Shown here piece by piece: positions 15,375 to 22,940 of a stretch of DNA of 44,144 nucleotides (the stretch's first letter is position 1; every line of letters starts with the position of its first letter). The stretch lies in the NCBI GenBank assembly GCA_938036835.1, contig CALHWB010000001.1, positions 1 through 44,144 on the forward strand. The letters run 5' to 3'. The notes below the pieces were generated by a model. The model worked only from the letters and a program-made list of their open reading frames with translations, searched no databases and was not told the DNA's origin. This DNA comes from an uncultured Propionibacterium sp. (lineage in GTDB: Bacteria; Actinomycetota; Actinomycetes; Propionibacteriales; Propionibacteriaceae). A program made the position numbers and the translations under genes.

Positions 15375-17303
15375 ATGGCACGCACACTCCCCCGCAAGCT
15401 GGCCTGGCTGCCCGCGCTGCTTTTGATGGCGGATCTTTGCGGTTGCCGATTGCTGCAGCCCGATCCACCCAAGGGTGCCCCCGAGACCGCCCAGCTACTC
15501 GCCGAGGCGCTGCGCACCGGATCGCTCGAACAGGTGCCGCTGGCGGGGGACGCCGCCCGCGCGATTCTGGATCACGCGCAGGCCACGAGCGCCCTGGATG
15601 GGCTGACCCCACAGGTTTCGGTGGGTAAGCCGGATTACCCTGACCGGGCGACCGCGATCCTCCCTCTCGATCAGACGTACGCCTTCCCGCAAGGAAACTG
15701 GCAGTTCACCTCCAACGTCACGCTGCGGTACCAAGACGACCGCTGGCGGGTCGAATGGACCCCACGGGTGGTGCATCCCCAACTCACCGAGAGCACCCGG
15801 TTGTATCACGAGCGCACCAGCGCGAAGCGCGGTTCGATCCTGGGCGCCGGTGGCGAAGCCATCGTCGAGGATCGCCCGGTCTATCGCGTCGGGATCGACA
15901 AAACCAAGGCGCCGCAGTCGCAATGGGAGAGCTCTGCCCGGGCGCTGGCCGAGCTGGTCCGGATCGACCCGCAGGGCTACGTCGATCAAGTTGCCGCGGC
16001 CGGCGAGCAGGCCTTCGTATTGGCTATCACGCTGCGGGAGGGCCAGGTTCCGGCGGCGATCGATACCATCCCCGGGGCCACCGCATTGGCTGGCATGCTG
16101 CCGCTGGCGCCTACCGCAGACTTCGCCCGGGGCCTGCTGGGGGTAGCGGGGCAGGCCACCGCGGAGATAATAGAGGCTAGCCAAGGCGGTATTCAGGATG
16201 GAGACGTGGTGGGCCTGAGCGGGCTCCAGGCCCGCTATGACGAACAATTGCGCGGTCAACCGGGGCACACGATCAGCATCATTGGCCGCAGCCCGGAGCA
16301 GCTCGCCGAGCTTCCGCCGGCAGCGGGCCCCTCGCCCACCGCCCAGGGCACTGCGGCACCCGGGGGTGGGTTGCTGTTCTCGGTGGCGCCTGTGGCCGGC
16401 ACTCCGCTCAGGCTCACCCTGGATCTGGATATCCAGCGCAAAGCCGAGCAGGTGCTGGCCCAGTACGGCAACCGTCTGGTGATGGTGGCGGTATTGGACC
16501 GGCGCACCGGTGGCATCCTGGCAGCTGCGAACTCCCCGGCCGCCCAGGGACAGTTCTATGTCGACACCGGCCGGTACCCACCGGGTTCCACGATGAAGGT
16601 GGCCACCGCGTTGGCCCTGTTGCGGCGCGGCCTGACCCCCGATTCCCTGGTCGACTGCTCGGAGACCGCCGAGGTCAACGGCCGGGTATTCCGCAACTAC
16701 AACGGCTATCCGGCCGAGTTCATCGGCCAGATCCCGTTGCGCACCGCCCTCCAGCAGTCCTGCAACACCGCCTTCATGAACCAGGCCAGGGATTTCGCAC
16801 CCGGTGAGCTGGCCGCAGCGGCCGCAAGCCTGGGCATGGGCGTGGATTTCGACTCCGGCTTCGACGCCTTCTACGGTTCCGTGCCGCCGACCGACGACCC
16901 GGTCACCATGGCAGCCGACGCCATCGGTCAGGGCGAGGTGCTGGTATCCCCGATGGCGCTGGCGGCCGAGGCCGCCTCGGTCGGCTCCGCCCAGACCCTG
17001 GCGCCCTATCTGATCGACGGCAAACAGCCGGTCCCGGACGCGCAGCCGCTCACCGCCCAGGAGGCCGCCTACCTGCAGGACATGATGCATGCCGTGGTCA
17101 CCGCCGGCACCCTGCCCCAACTGTACGGCTGGTTGGATGGCGGCAAATCCGGCACCGCCGAATACGGCAGCGACAGCCCGCCGAAAACGCATGGCTGGGC
17201 GGTTGGCTATGTGGGCGACTGGGCGATCTGCGCGATGGACCATGAGCAGACCGACAGCCCCTATATTCCCCAATTCGTCATCCAGCAGATGCTGACGAAA
17301 TGA
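15375..17303 (+). CDS. class B penicillin-binding protein (peptidoglycan D,D-transpeptidase)
   Basis: A 642-residue protein. An N-terminal hydrophobic segment ends in LCGC, which could be an unusual lipobox or simply a membrane anchor. Residues of about 35-145 resemble the MecA/NTF2-like N-terminal domain (NVTLRYQDDRWRVEWTP). A dimerisation domain beginning KRGSILGAGGEAIVEDRPVY follows. The transpeptidase domain has the three active-site motifs: S405-T-M-K408, S462-C-N464 and K591-S-G-T594. It cross-links peptidoglycan by 4-3 bonds outside the membrane and is a beta-lactam target. The MecA-like domain puts it with the lipoprotein-type actinobacterial class B PBPs rather than with division-specific FtsI. 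An MscS channel gene follows after 19 bases, probably on the same transcript. Confidence 0.9.
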   Translation: MARTLPRKLAWLPALLLMADLCGCRLLQPDPPKGAPETAQLLAEALRTGSLEQVPLAGDAARAILDHAQATSALDGLTPQVSVGKPDYPDRATAILPLDQTYAFPQGNWQFTSNVTLRYQDDRWRVEWTPRVVHPQLTESTRLYHERTSAKRGSILGAGGEAIVEDRPVYRVGIDKTKAPQSQWESSARALAELVRIDPQGYVDQVAAAGEQAFVLAITLREGQVPAAIDTIPGATALAGMLPLAPTADFARGLLGVAGQATAEIIEASQGGIQDGDVVGLSGLQARYDEQLRGQPGHTISIIGRSPEQLAELPPAAGPSPTAQGTAAPGGGLLFSVAPVAGTPLRLTLDLDIQRKAEQVLAQYGNRLVMVAVLDRRTGGILAAANSPAAQGQFYVDTGRYPPGSTMKVATALALLRRGLTPDSLVDCSETAEVNGRVFRNYNGYPAEFIGQIPLRTALQQSCNTAFMNQARDFAPGELAAAAASLGMGVDFDSGFDAFYGSVPPTDDPVTMAADAIGQGEVLVSPMALAAEAASVGSAQTLAPYLIDGKQPVPDAQPLTAQEAAYLQDMMHAVVTAGTLPQLYGWLDGGKSGTAEYGSDSPPKTHGWAVGYVGDWAICAMDHEQTDSPYIPQFVIQQMLTK

Positions 17304-17322
17304 TCGGCGGGCTACGAGCACC

Positions 17323-18210
17323 ATGAGATTCACCTGGCCGAATACCGCCATTGAGCTGCTGGTCATCTTGTTGCTGGCCCTGCTGGTGCGGGGGTTGCTG
17401 CGCCGTGTGATCGCCCGGGTCGTCCGGCAGGCCACCCGCCGGGCCGAAGGCCAGTCCGGGGGGCGGGCCGCCGCCCTGGCCGGTCAGGCGACCAGGCTGC
17501 TGCTACAGGCCGCCGACCTGAACTCCAAACGTCAGGCGCACCGCACCCGCACCCTGGGATCGATGCTGGGCTCGCTGGTGGATGTGCTGGTGGGGCTGGT
17601 AACGGTGTTCATGATGCTACAAACCCTGGGAGTGAACGTCATGCCGGCCGTGGCCTCGGCCGGCATCGGAGGGGTGGCGCTCGGTTTCGGTGCCCAATCA
17701 TTGGTCAAGGATGTGATCTCTGGCATCTTCTTGATGCTGGAGGACCAACTGGGTGTCGGCGACCAGATCGACATCGGCACGCTCACCGGCACCGTGCAGG
17801 CGATGGGGCTGCGGGTCACCCGGGTGCAGGACACCAGTGGGGAGATCTGGTATATCCGCAACGGCGAAATCGTCACCCTGGGCAATCGCACCCAGGGCTG
17901 GTCAACCGGCAGTATCACGTTGCCGGTGGCGACCACGGCCGACCCCTTCAAGGTCATCGCGGTGCTGACCGAGGTCTGTGCCGCTTTCGCCAATGACCCG
18001 CAATGGCAAGACCAGATCCTCTCGACGCCCGAGGCGTTGGGGTTGTCCGGGGTCGAGGTGGCCCGGGCCAACTATCTGATCGTGGTGAAATGCCCCGCCA
18101 ACCAGCAGTGGGGTGTCGAGCGTGAGCTCCGGGCCCGGGCCCTGGCCGCGTTGACGACGGCCGGTATCGAAATCGCCCAGTTGCCGCTGCCGGAGCGGTC
18201 CACCGACTGA
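17323..18210 (+). CDS. MscS-family mechanosensitive channel
   Basis: A 295-residue protein with an N-terminal helix, a basic loop, a second helix near residues 85-105, and the conserved pore helix region VMPAVASAGIGGVALGFGAQ followed by SLVKDVISGIFLMLEDQ. The beta domain follows, with VGDQIDIG and GTVQAMGLRVTRVQD and then IRNGEIVTLGNRTQGW, and the C-terminal alpha/beta domain is present. It should open under membrane tension and release solutes upon osmotic down-shock. The proximity to the PBP gene suggests joint expression of wall-stress functions (inference). Confidence 0.92.
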   Translation: MRFTWPNTAIELLVILLLALLVRGLLRRVIARVVRQATRRAEGQSGGRAAALAGQATRLLLQAADLNSKRQAHRTRTLGSMLGSLVDVLVGLVTVFMMLQTLGVNVMPAVASAGIGGVALGFGAQSLVKDVISGIFLMLEDQLGVGDQIDIGTLTGTVQAMGLRVTRVQDTSGEIWYIRNGEIVTLGNRTQGWSTGSITLPVATTADPFKVIAVLTEVCAAFANDPQWQDQILSTPEALGLSGVEVARANYLIVVKCPANQQWGVERELRARALAALTTAGIEIAQLPLPERSTD

Positions 18211-18264
18211 CTGGGCAGCGCGGCCACCGCCCGCCGGCCCGGCCCGGGGACCGGGATGGGCCCG

Positions 18265-18395
18265 GTGGTCATCGCAACCGCGATGAACTACTCTTTAGTA
18301 GAGTTCACCGGGAAAAGCTGGTGCGAACCCAGAACTGACCCACAACCGTGCTGGGCCCCCACCCCAGTCGGAACGCCCGGTGAGCCTTGGCCATT
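18265..18395 (+). promoter_or_regulatory. cobalamin riboswitch
   Basis: The core reads GGGAA (18310-18314), a short loop, GGTG (18320-18323), then CTGACCCACAACCGT (18335-18349) and AGTCGGAACGCCCGGTG (18366-18382). These are the ordered conserved blocks of the adenosylcobalamin/B12 element, the last being the B12 box. The closing helix is clear: TCACCGGG (18305-18312) pairs with CCCGGTGA (18376-18383). Two accessory hairpins lie upstream: CATCGC/GCGATG (18270-18285) and CTACT/AGTAG (18288-18301). It sits about 65 bases before the first gene of the ECF operon. B12 binding is expected to lower expression. Outer limits are approximate. Confidence 0.85.
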
Positions 18396-18430
18396 CACTC
18401 TCGTCGAGGTCCGCTAGAAGGCAAAGACTG

Positions 18431-18455
18431 CCCGGGCTTCGCAGAAAGGACCGGG
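18431..18455 (+). promoter_or_regulatory. hairpin holding the ribosome binding site of the B12 operon
   Basis: CCCGG at 18431-18435 can pair with CCGGG at 18451-18455. The loop between them contains AAAGGA (18445-18450), the Shine-Dalgarno of ATG 18458. The riboswitch arm CCCGG at 18376-18380 could compete for the same CCGGG, which would link ligand binding to translation. This is seen pairing potential, not proven structure. Confidence 0.4.
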
Positions 18456-18457
18456 AA

Positions 18458-19591
18458 ATGACCATCCCGAAACCGCTTGCCGGCCTCGGCGTTGCCGTTG
18501 CACTGGTTTTCACCCCGGTGGTTGGGGTATTCAACGGCAATGCACAGGCGCTGCCCGTCCCCGCGGAAACCCATTCCGCAACCCCCGGAACCACCGCCGA
18601 CAGCGCGCAGGCCAGTTCACGAGCCGCCGACTATCTCGCCGCCCAGATGCCCGAGGGACAGCTGAACGGCATGACCGGCACCCCGGACCCCGGCAACACC
18701 GTCGATGCCGCCCTGGCCCTGCTGGCCACCGGCGGTCACACCGATACGGTCGACAAGGCAACCGAATGGCTGCGAGGCCAGGCCCGCGATTACACCAAGG
18801 ACGGCACCGATGCCGGCCGGCTCGGCAAGCTGGCCATCTATGCCGATGCGGCAGGGATCGATCCGACGGATTTCGGCGGTCTCAACCTGATCGAGGGCAT
18901 GCAGCATGCCGCCTCACCCACCGAAAACCCGTTCAGTTCGGCATTGCTGGTATTGGGCCTGGCCCGCACCGAAACCGAGGTGCCCGACCGGGTGGTCGGT
19001 GACCTGTTGGCGACCCGGGATCCGGGCGGCAGCGGCGCCTTCGGTTTCGGCGCGGCCACGCCGATCGACCAGGATTCCACGGCCCTGGCCGCGCAGGCCC
19101 TATCCCTGCTGACCGAAAACGCCGAGGCCCGGGCGGCCGCGGTGGATGCCGCCGACTTCCTGGCCAAGGACTTCGAAGCCAACGGCAAGTGGACCACCTA
19201 TTCGCCGGCCAATACCGCCGGGCTGGCGATCCCGGTGCTGGCGGCCGGCGGCCATGACAGCCAGTCGGTGGTGACCTGGCTGCTCGGCCAGCAACAAGCC
19301 GACGGCGGCTTCCCCGCCAGCCTGGACGGCTCGGCCAGCGATGCGTTCGCCACCGCCCAGGCGCTACTCGGGTTGGCGGGCAGTTCCGTGGCCGCGGCGC
19401 CGGCAAAGGTGGAAGCTGCTTCCCCCACGCCCAATTCTGCGTCCGCATCCCCCGCGGCGACGGCCTCCGCATCGGCGAACGCACCCGGCACCGCGGCATC
19501 GGATGGCAGCAATACCATCGTCATCGGCTTGGTGGTGCTCACGGTGCTGGCGGTGGGTATCGTGCTGTTCAGCCGTTATCGCACCAAGTGA
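18458..19591 (+). CDS. secreted, membrane-anchored terpenoid-cyclase-like (alpha/alpha barrel) protein, candidate B12 binder
   Basis: A 377-residue protein: signal peptide (KPLAGLGVAVALVF to NAQA), then a helical-repeat domain of about 290 residues with prenyltransferase/squalene-cyclase-type repeats. Typical pieces are RAADYLAAQM, NTVDAALALLATGG, GAFGFGAATPIDQDSTALAA and QQADGGFPASLDGSASDAFA. An Ala/Ser/Pro-rich stalk and a C-terminal membrane helix (IVIGLVVLTVLAVGIVLF) with RYRTK follow. The alpha domain of animal transcobalamin and intrinsic factor has this same alpha/alpha-barrel fold. As the first gene behind a cobalamin riboswitch and ahead of an ECF importer, it most likely captures cobalamin at the cell surface (inference). 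Start ATG 18458 has AAAGGA seven bases upstream. No catalytic DxDD of real cyclases is seen. Confidence 0.8.
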   Translation: MTIPKPLAGLGVAVALVFTPVVGVFNGNAQALPVPAETHSATPGTTADSAQASSRAADYLAAQMPEGQLNGMTGTPDPGNTVDAALALLATGGHTDTVDKATEWLRGQARDYTKDGTDAGRLGKLAIYADAAGIDPTDFGGLNLIEGMQHAASPTENPFSSALLVLGLARTETEVPDRVVGDLLATRDPGGSGAFGFGAATPIDQDSTALAAQALSLLTENAEARAAAVDAADFLAKDFEANGKWTTYSPANTAGLAIPVLAAGGHDSQSVVTWLLGQQQADGGFPASLDGSASDAFATAQALLGLAGSSVAAAPAKVEAASPTPNSASASPAATASASANAPGTAASDGSNTIVIGLVVLTVLAVGIVLFSRYRTK

Positions 19592-20193
19592 TCCCGGCAT
19601 TGGCCCGCATCTGGCGGCGGTTGGCGATGCCGCTGGCGCTGGTCTGCGGGCTGGTGTTGCTGCCGGTCGGCGGCGCGGCCGCCGATGAGGAGGCCGACTG
19701 TCAACAGGCCGGCGGTATCTATGTGTACATCTTCTACGAGTCCAGCCAGGTGACCGCAGGATGCACCCACGCGCAGACCGGTTATGCGCGCATCGCCGAG
19801 CTCACCACGGTGGCCGCCACCTCGTCCGGATTCATCTGCCGGATCGCCGACCGCCCCGAGACCTGCACCGAACCGGACGGCGGCACCCAGGTGTACTGGA
19901 CCTACTGGTGGTGGCGCGACGACGCCTGGCTGTATGCCACCGAGGGCGGCGGCTACCGTGGCGTCCCGGGCAGCGTGGAGGCGTGGCACTATTCCGCCGG
20001 CGAGATGCCCCCGGTGGAGCCCACGGCGAACGGGCGGGTCTCCCCGGCCGCCACCGCCGATACTCCCCGAACTGCCCCGGCCGGTTCCGGGCCCGGCCCA
20101 GGAAGCCCGGCCACCACCATCGTGACCCTCGCAGTCGTGCTGCTCGGTGGGTTGGGCTATTTCATCTGGCACCGCCGGCAACGGCGCGGGTAA
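19588..20193 (+). CDS. small secreted, membrane-anchored aromatic-rich protein of the B12 operon
   Basis: A 201-residue protein that starts with GTG overlapping the previous stop (GTGA), so translation is coupled. It has a signal peptide (RRLAMPLALVCGLVLLPVG to AAADEE), an extracytoplasmic domain of about 100 residues with four cysteines, and the motif QVYWTYWWWRDDAWLYATEG followed by GVPGSVEAWHYS. A Pro/Ala/Gly-rich stalk and a C-terminal helix with HRRQRRG end it. The order tryptophan-tyrosine strand, glycine turn, 'pGSVEAWHY' strand recalls the DUF4430 domain, the beta domain of transcobalamin and intrinsic factor; I see this by eye only. It may close over cobalamin held by the neighbouring barrel protein or dock to the S component (inference). 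Confidence 0.7.
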   Translation: MIPALARIWRRLAMPLALVCGLVLLPVGGAAADEEADCQQAGGIYVYIFYESSQVTAGCTHAQTGYARIAELTTVAATSSGFICRIADRPETCTEPDGGTQVYWTYWWWRDDAWLYATEGGGYRGVPGSVEAWHYSAGEMPPVEPTANGRVSPAATADTPRTAPAGSGPGPGSPATTIVTLAVVLLGGLGYFIWHRRQRRG

Positions 20194-20196
20194 GCA

Positions 20197-21324
20197 ATGG
20201 GACGTGCGCTGACCCGGCCACCGCAGGCGATCGTGAGTCCCCCGGCGGCCGGCCGGCCGGCGGGCCGGCCGGTCCACCCCTGGGCCTGGTGGGTGTGGGC
20301 CATCGGCGCGGCCGTCGCGGTTAGCCTGGCCCGCAATCCACTGCTGCTGACGCTGCTTGTCGCCGCGGTGATCTTCGTGGTTCTGCAGCGGCGCAGCCAG
20401 GCCGTCTGGGCCCGCTCCCTGGGCGTGTACCTGTTGCTTGCGGTGGTGATCGTCGCCGTGCGGCTGGTTTTCCAGATCGTGCTTGGCGGCTTGCGGGAGG
20501 GCACCGTGGTGTTCCGGCTGCCCGAGATCGGCCTGCCGGCCTGGGCGGCCGGGATCCGGCTGGGTGGCCCCGTGACCCTGGAGGGATTGTTGTTCACCGG
20601 ATTCGATGCCGCACGCATGGCCGGGCTGCTATTGGCCATCGGCGCGGCCAATACCCTAGCCAATCCCAGACGGACGCTCCGCAATGTCCCGGCGGCCTGC
20701 CACCAGGTGGCGACCGCCCTGGTGATAGCCATCTCGGTGGCCCCGCAGCTGATCGAATCGGTCTTCCGGGTCCGGCGGGCGCGCCGCCTGCGCGGCGGTC
20801 CGGGCGGCGGGTTCAGGGGGCTGGCCTCGGTCGTCGTACCGGTTCTGGAGGACGCCATCGACCGCTCCCTGGCGCTGGCGGCCGGCATGGAATCCCGCGG
20901 CTACGGCCGCACCCGGGCGGGCGGGCGGTTGGGCGCAGCCGAGGCGGCCGCCCTGCTGATTGCCATGTTGACGATCGTCTTCGGCACCTTCGTATTGCTG
21001 GGGCTGCCCGGCGGCACGGGCTGGGCCAGCGGGCTGCTGGGTTTCGGCCTGCTCTGCGGGGTGTGGGCGCTACGCCAGAGCGGTGCCCGGCTGGGCGTCA
21101 CCCGCTATCGTCCCGATCGATTCGGCGGTCCCGAATGGGTGGTCTGCCTGTGCGGCATCCTCGCCGGTGCATCGGTGGTCTGGCTGGCCCACAGCGATCC
21201 GGCGATGTCGGTCGCGGCCTACCCGCTGGTCTGGCCCCGGTTGAGCTGGCCGATGATCCTGGCGGCCGCGATCATCGCCGTGCCCGGGGTGGCTACCCCG
21301 CCGGAGAAGGGATCGGACCGATGA
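20197..21324 (+). CDS. ecfT: ECF transporter transmembrane component EcfT
   Basis: A 375-residue membrane protein with an N-terminal cluster of hydrophobic helices, a long cytoplasmic coupling region and further helices. The coupling helices show RVRRARRLRGGPGG and, later, LALAAGMESRGYGRTR, the A-x-x-x-E-x-R-G-Y pattern by which EcfT contacts the two ATPases. EcfT joins the ATPases to the substrate-binding S component and lets it topple in the membrane. It starts three bases after the aromatic-rich protein and its stop overlaps the EcfA start (ATGA). Two or three additional C-terminal helices make it longer than the usual 260-residue EcfT. Confidence 0.88.
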   Translation: MGRALTRPPQAIVSPPAAGRPAGRPVHPWAWWVWAIGAAVAVSLARNPLLLTLLVAAVIFVVLQRRSQAVWARSLGVYLLLAVVIVAVRLVFQIVLGGLREGTVVFRLPEIGLPAWAAGIRLGGPVTLEGLLFTGFDAARMAGLLLAIGAANTLANPRRTLRNVPAACHQVATALVIAISVAPQLIESVFRVRRARRLRGGPGGGFRGLASVVVPVLEDAIDRSLALAAGMESRGYGRTRAGGRLGAAEAAALLIAMLTIVFGTFVLLGLPGGTGWASGLLGFGLLCGVWALRQSGARLGVTRYRPDRFGGPEWVVCLCGILAGASVVWLAHSDPAMSVAAYPLVWPRLSWPMILAAAIIAVPGVATPPEKGSDR

Positions 21325-22925
21325 TCGAGTTTCGCAAGGTGACGATCGGCTATGCCGACGCCACCGAGCCCACCGCGGCGGCCGAGCCGATCCTGCAGGA
21401 CGTCGATTTGCGGATCCCGGAAGGCGACCTGGCCTTGGTGGTCGGCCATACCGGCACCGGGAAGTCCACTCTGCTGGGCGCCATGAACGGCCTGGTGCCG
21501 CACTTCACCGGTGGCTGGCTGACCGGCGAGGTACTGGTCGCGGGCCGGGACACCCGCAGCCACCGGCCCCGCGATCTGGCCGACGTGATCGGCTACGTCA
21601 ATCAGGATCCGCTGCGTGGTTTCGTCACCGACCGGGTTGAGGACGAGATCGCCTACGGCATGGAGCAGCTGGGATTGGGGCCGGCGGCCATGCGCAAGCG
21701 AGTCGAGGAAACCCTGGACCTGCTCGGCATCGCCGAACTGCGGCGGCGGGGGCTGGCCGGCCTTTCCGGTGGCCAACAGCAGCGGGTCGCGATCGCGGCG
21801 GTGCTTGCGGCCCAACCCCGGATCGTGGTGTTGGACGAGCCCACGTCGGCGCTGGATCCGACGGCCGCCCAGGATGTGCTCTCGGCGATCACCACCCTGG
21901 TGCACGAGGTGGGCCTGACGGTGGTCCTGGCCGAGCACCGGCTGGAACGGGTTATGCAGGTGGCCGACACGCTGGTCTGGTTGCCGGGCGATGGGTCGGT
22001 GCGCACCGGGCCACCGGCCGAATTGCTGAGTGACTGCGATGTGCGTCCCCCACTTGGCGAACTGGCCGCACGGCTGGGCTGGCCGAATGTGCCCGGCAGT
22101 GTACGCGATGCCCGCCGGCGGGTGCAGCGCGAACGGATCGTGGTGGCGCCGGCCCCGGCCACCGCGGCCCTGGCCGGCACACCCGTGGTGGCCGAGCTCG
22201 GCCACGTTCAGGTACGTTACGGTCAGCTGCTGGCGGTGGCCGACGTCAGCCTGCTGTTCGCCGGCGGCGAGGTGACCGCGCTGATGGGACGCAACGGCGC
22301 CGGTAAATCCAGCCTGCTGTGGGCCATCCAGGGGGCGGTGGCCAGCAGCGGCACCATCCAGGTGACCGGCAGCGATCCCCGGGCTCTCACCGGGCCGAGG
22401 GCGGCCAGCCTGGTAACTCTGGTGCCGCAGGATGCCGCGGACCTGCTCTACCTGCCCACCGTGGCCGCCGAATGCGCCCAGGCCGACAGGGAATCCGGGG
22501 TGCCGGCGGGTACCACCGCCGGGCTGTTGCGGCGGCTGGGCAGCGAGTTGCCGCCGGACAGCCACCCGCGCGACCTGTCGGAGGGCCAGCGGCTGACGCT
22601 CGTGCTGGCCATCCAGTTGGCCGCTAAACCCCGGCTGTTGCTGCTCGACGAACCAACCCGCGGTTTGGATTACGCGATGAAACACGAATTGGCCGGCATC
22701 GTCGCCGAGATCGCCGCCGCCGGCACGGCGGTGGTGATCGGCACCCACGATGTCGAGTTCGCCGCCCAGGCCACGCAGCGGTGCGTGCTCATGGCGGACG
22801 CCGAGGTGATCGCCGATGGGCCTACTCGCGACGTGCTCACCTCATCGCCGGCTTTCGCCCCGCAGATGGCCAAGGTATTCCACCCCAACCCGCTGCTGAC
22901 CCCGAGCGAGGTGCACCGCCGATGA
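21321..22925 (+). CDS. fused double ATPase of the ECF transporter (EcfA1-EcfA2)
   Basis: A 534-residue protein with two ABC ATPase domains in one chain. The first has Walker A GHTGTGKST (42-50), a Q-loop near VNQDP, signature LSGGQQQR (148-155) and Walker B VVLDEPTSALD. The second has GRNGAGKSS, VPQDA, the altered signature LSEGQRLT and LLLLDEPTRGLD with the switch histidine in GTHD. Usual ECF systems have separate EcfA and EcfA' proteins, so this is a fusion. The second signature has Glu for Gly (LSEGQ), which is tolerated in many ABC proteins. The start ATG overlaps the ecfT stop. It powers import by the EcfT/S complex. Confidence 0.92.
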   Translation: MIEFRKVTIGYADATEPTAAAEPILQDVDLRIPEGDLALVVGHTGTGKSTLLGAMNGLVPHFTGGWLTGEVLVAGRDTRSHRPRDLADVIGYVNQDPLRGFVTDRVEDEIAYGMEQLGLGPAAMRKRVEETLDLLGIAELRRRGLAGLSGGQQQRVAIAAVLAAQPRIVVLDEPTSALDPTAAQDVLSAITTLVHEVGLTVVLAEHRLERVMQVADTLVWLPGDGSVRTGPPAELLSDCDVRPPLGELAARLGWPNVPGSVRDARRRVQRERIVVAPAPATAALAGTPVVAELGHVQVRYGQLLAVADVSLLFAGGEVTALMGRNGAGKSSLLWAIQGAVASSGTIQVTGSDPRALTGPRAASLVTLVPQDAADLLYLPTVAAECAQADRESGVPAGTTAGLLRRLGSELPPDSHPRDLSEGQRLTLVLAIQLAAKPRLLLLDEPTRGLDYAMKHELAGIVAEIAAAGTAVVIGTHDVEFAAQATQRCVLMADAEVIADGPTRDVLTSSPAFAPQMAKVFHPNPLLTPSEVHRR

Positions 22926-22940
22926 AGCACCGCCGATGAA
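22913..22940 (+). repeat. 14-base tandem duplication at the EcfA/S gene junction
   Basis: GCACCGCCGATGAA occurs twice without a gap (22913-22926 and 22927-22940). The first copy holds the EcfA stop in an ATGA context; the second holds the ATG of the S component. A single copy would give the usual four-base stop/start overlap, so the duplication appears to have pulled the two genes 10 bases apart. Confidence 0.9.

Noticed and set aside
15495..17435. A 646-residue open frame on the minus strand opposite the PBP gene
   Set aside because: High-GC DNA gives long open frames by codon bias. The plus-strand frame has all three PBP motifs, and the minus frame shows no domain.
18380..18457. Earlier ATG (18380) for the barrel protein
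   Set aside because: It lies in the riboswitch closing helix and would precede the signal peptide with 26 charged residues. ATG 18458 has a ribosome site and an immediate signal peptide.
21219..22748. A 509-residue minus-strand open frame opposite the EcfA gene
   Set aside because: It mirrors the third-position GC bias of the real ABC ATPase, which has full Walker and signature motifs.
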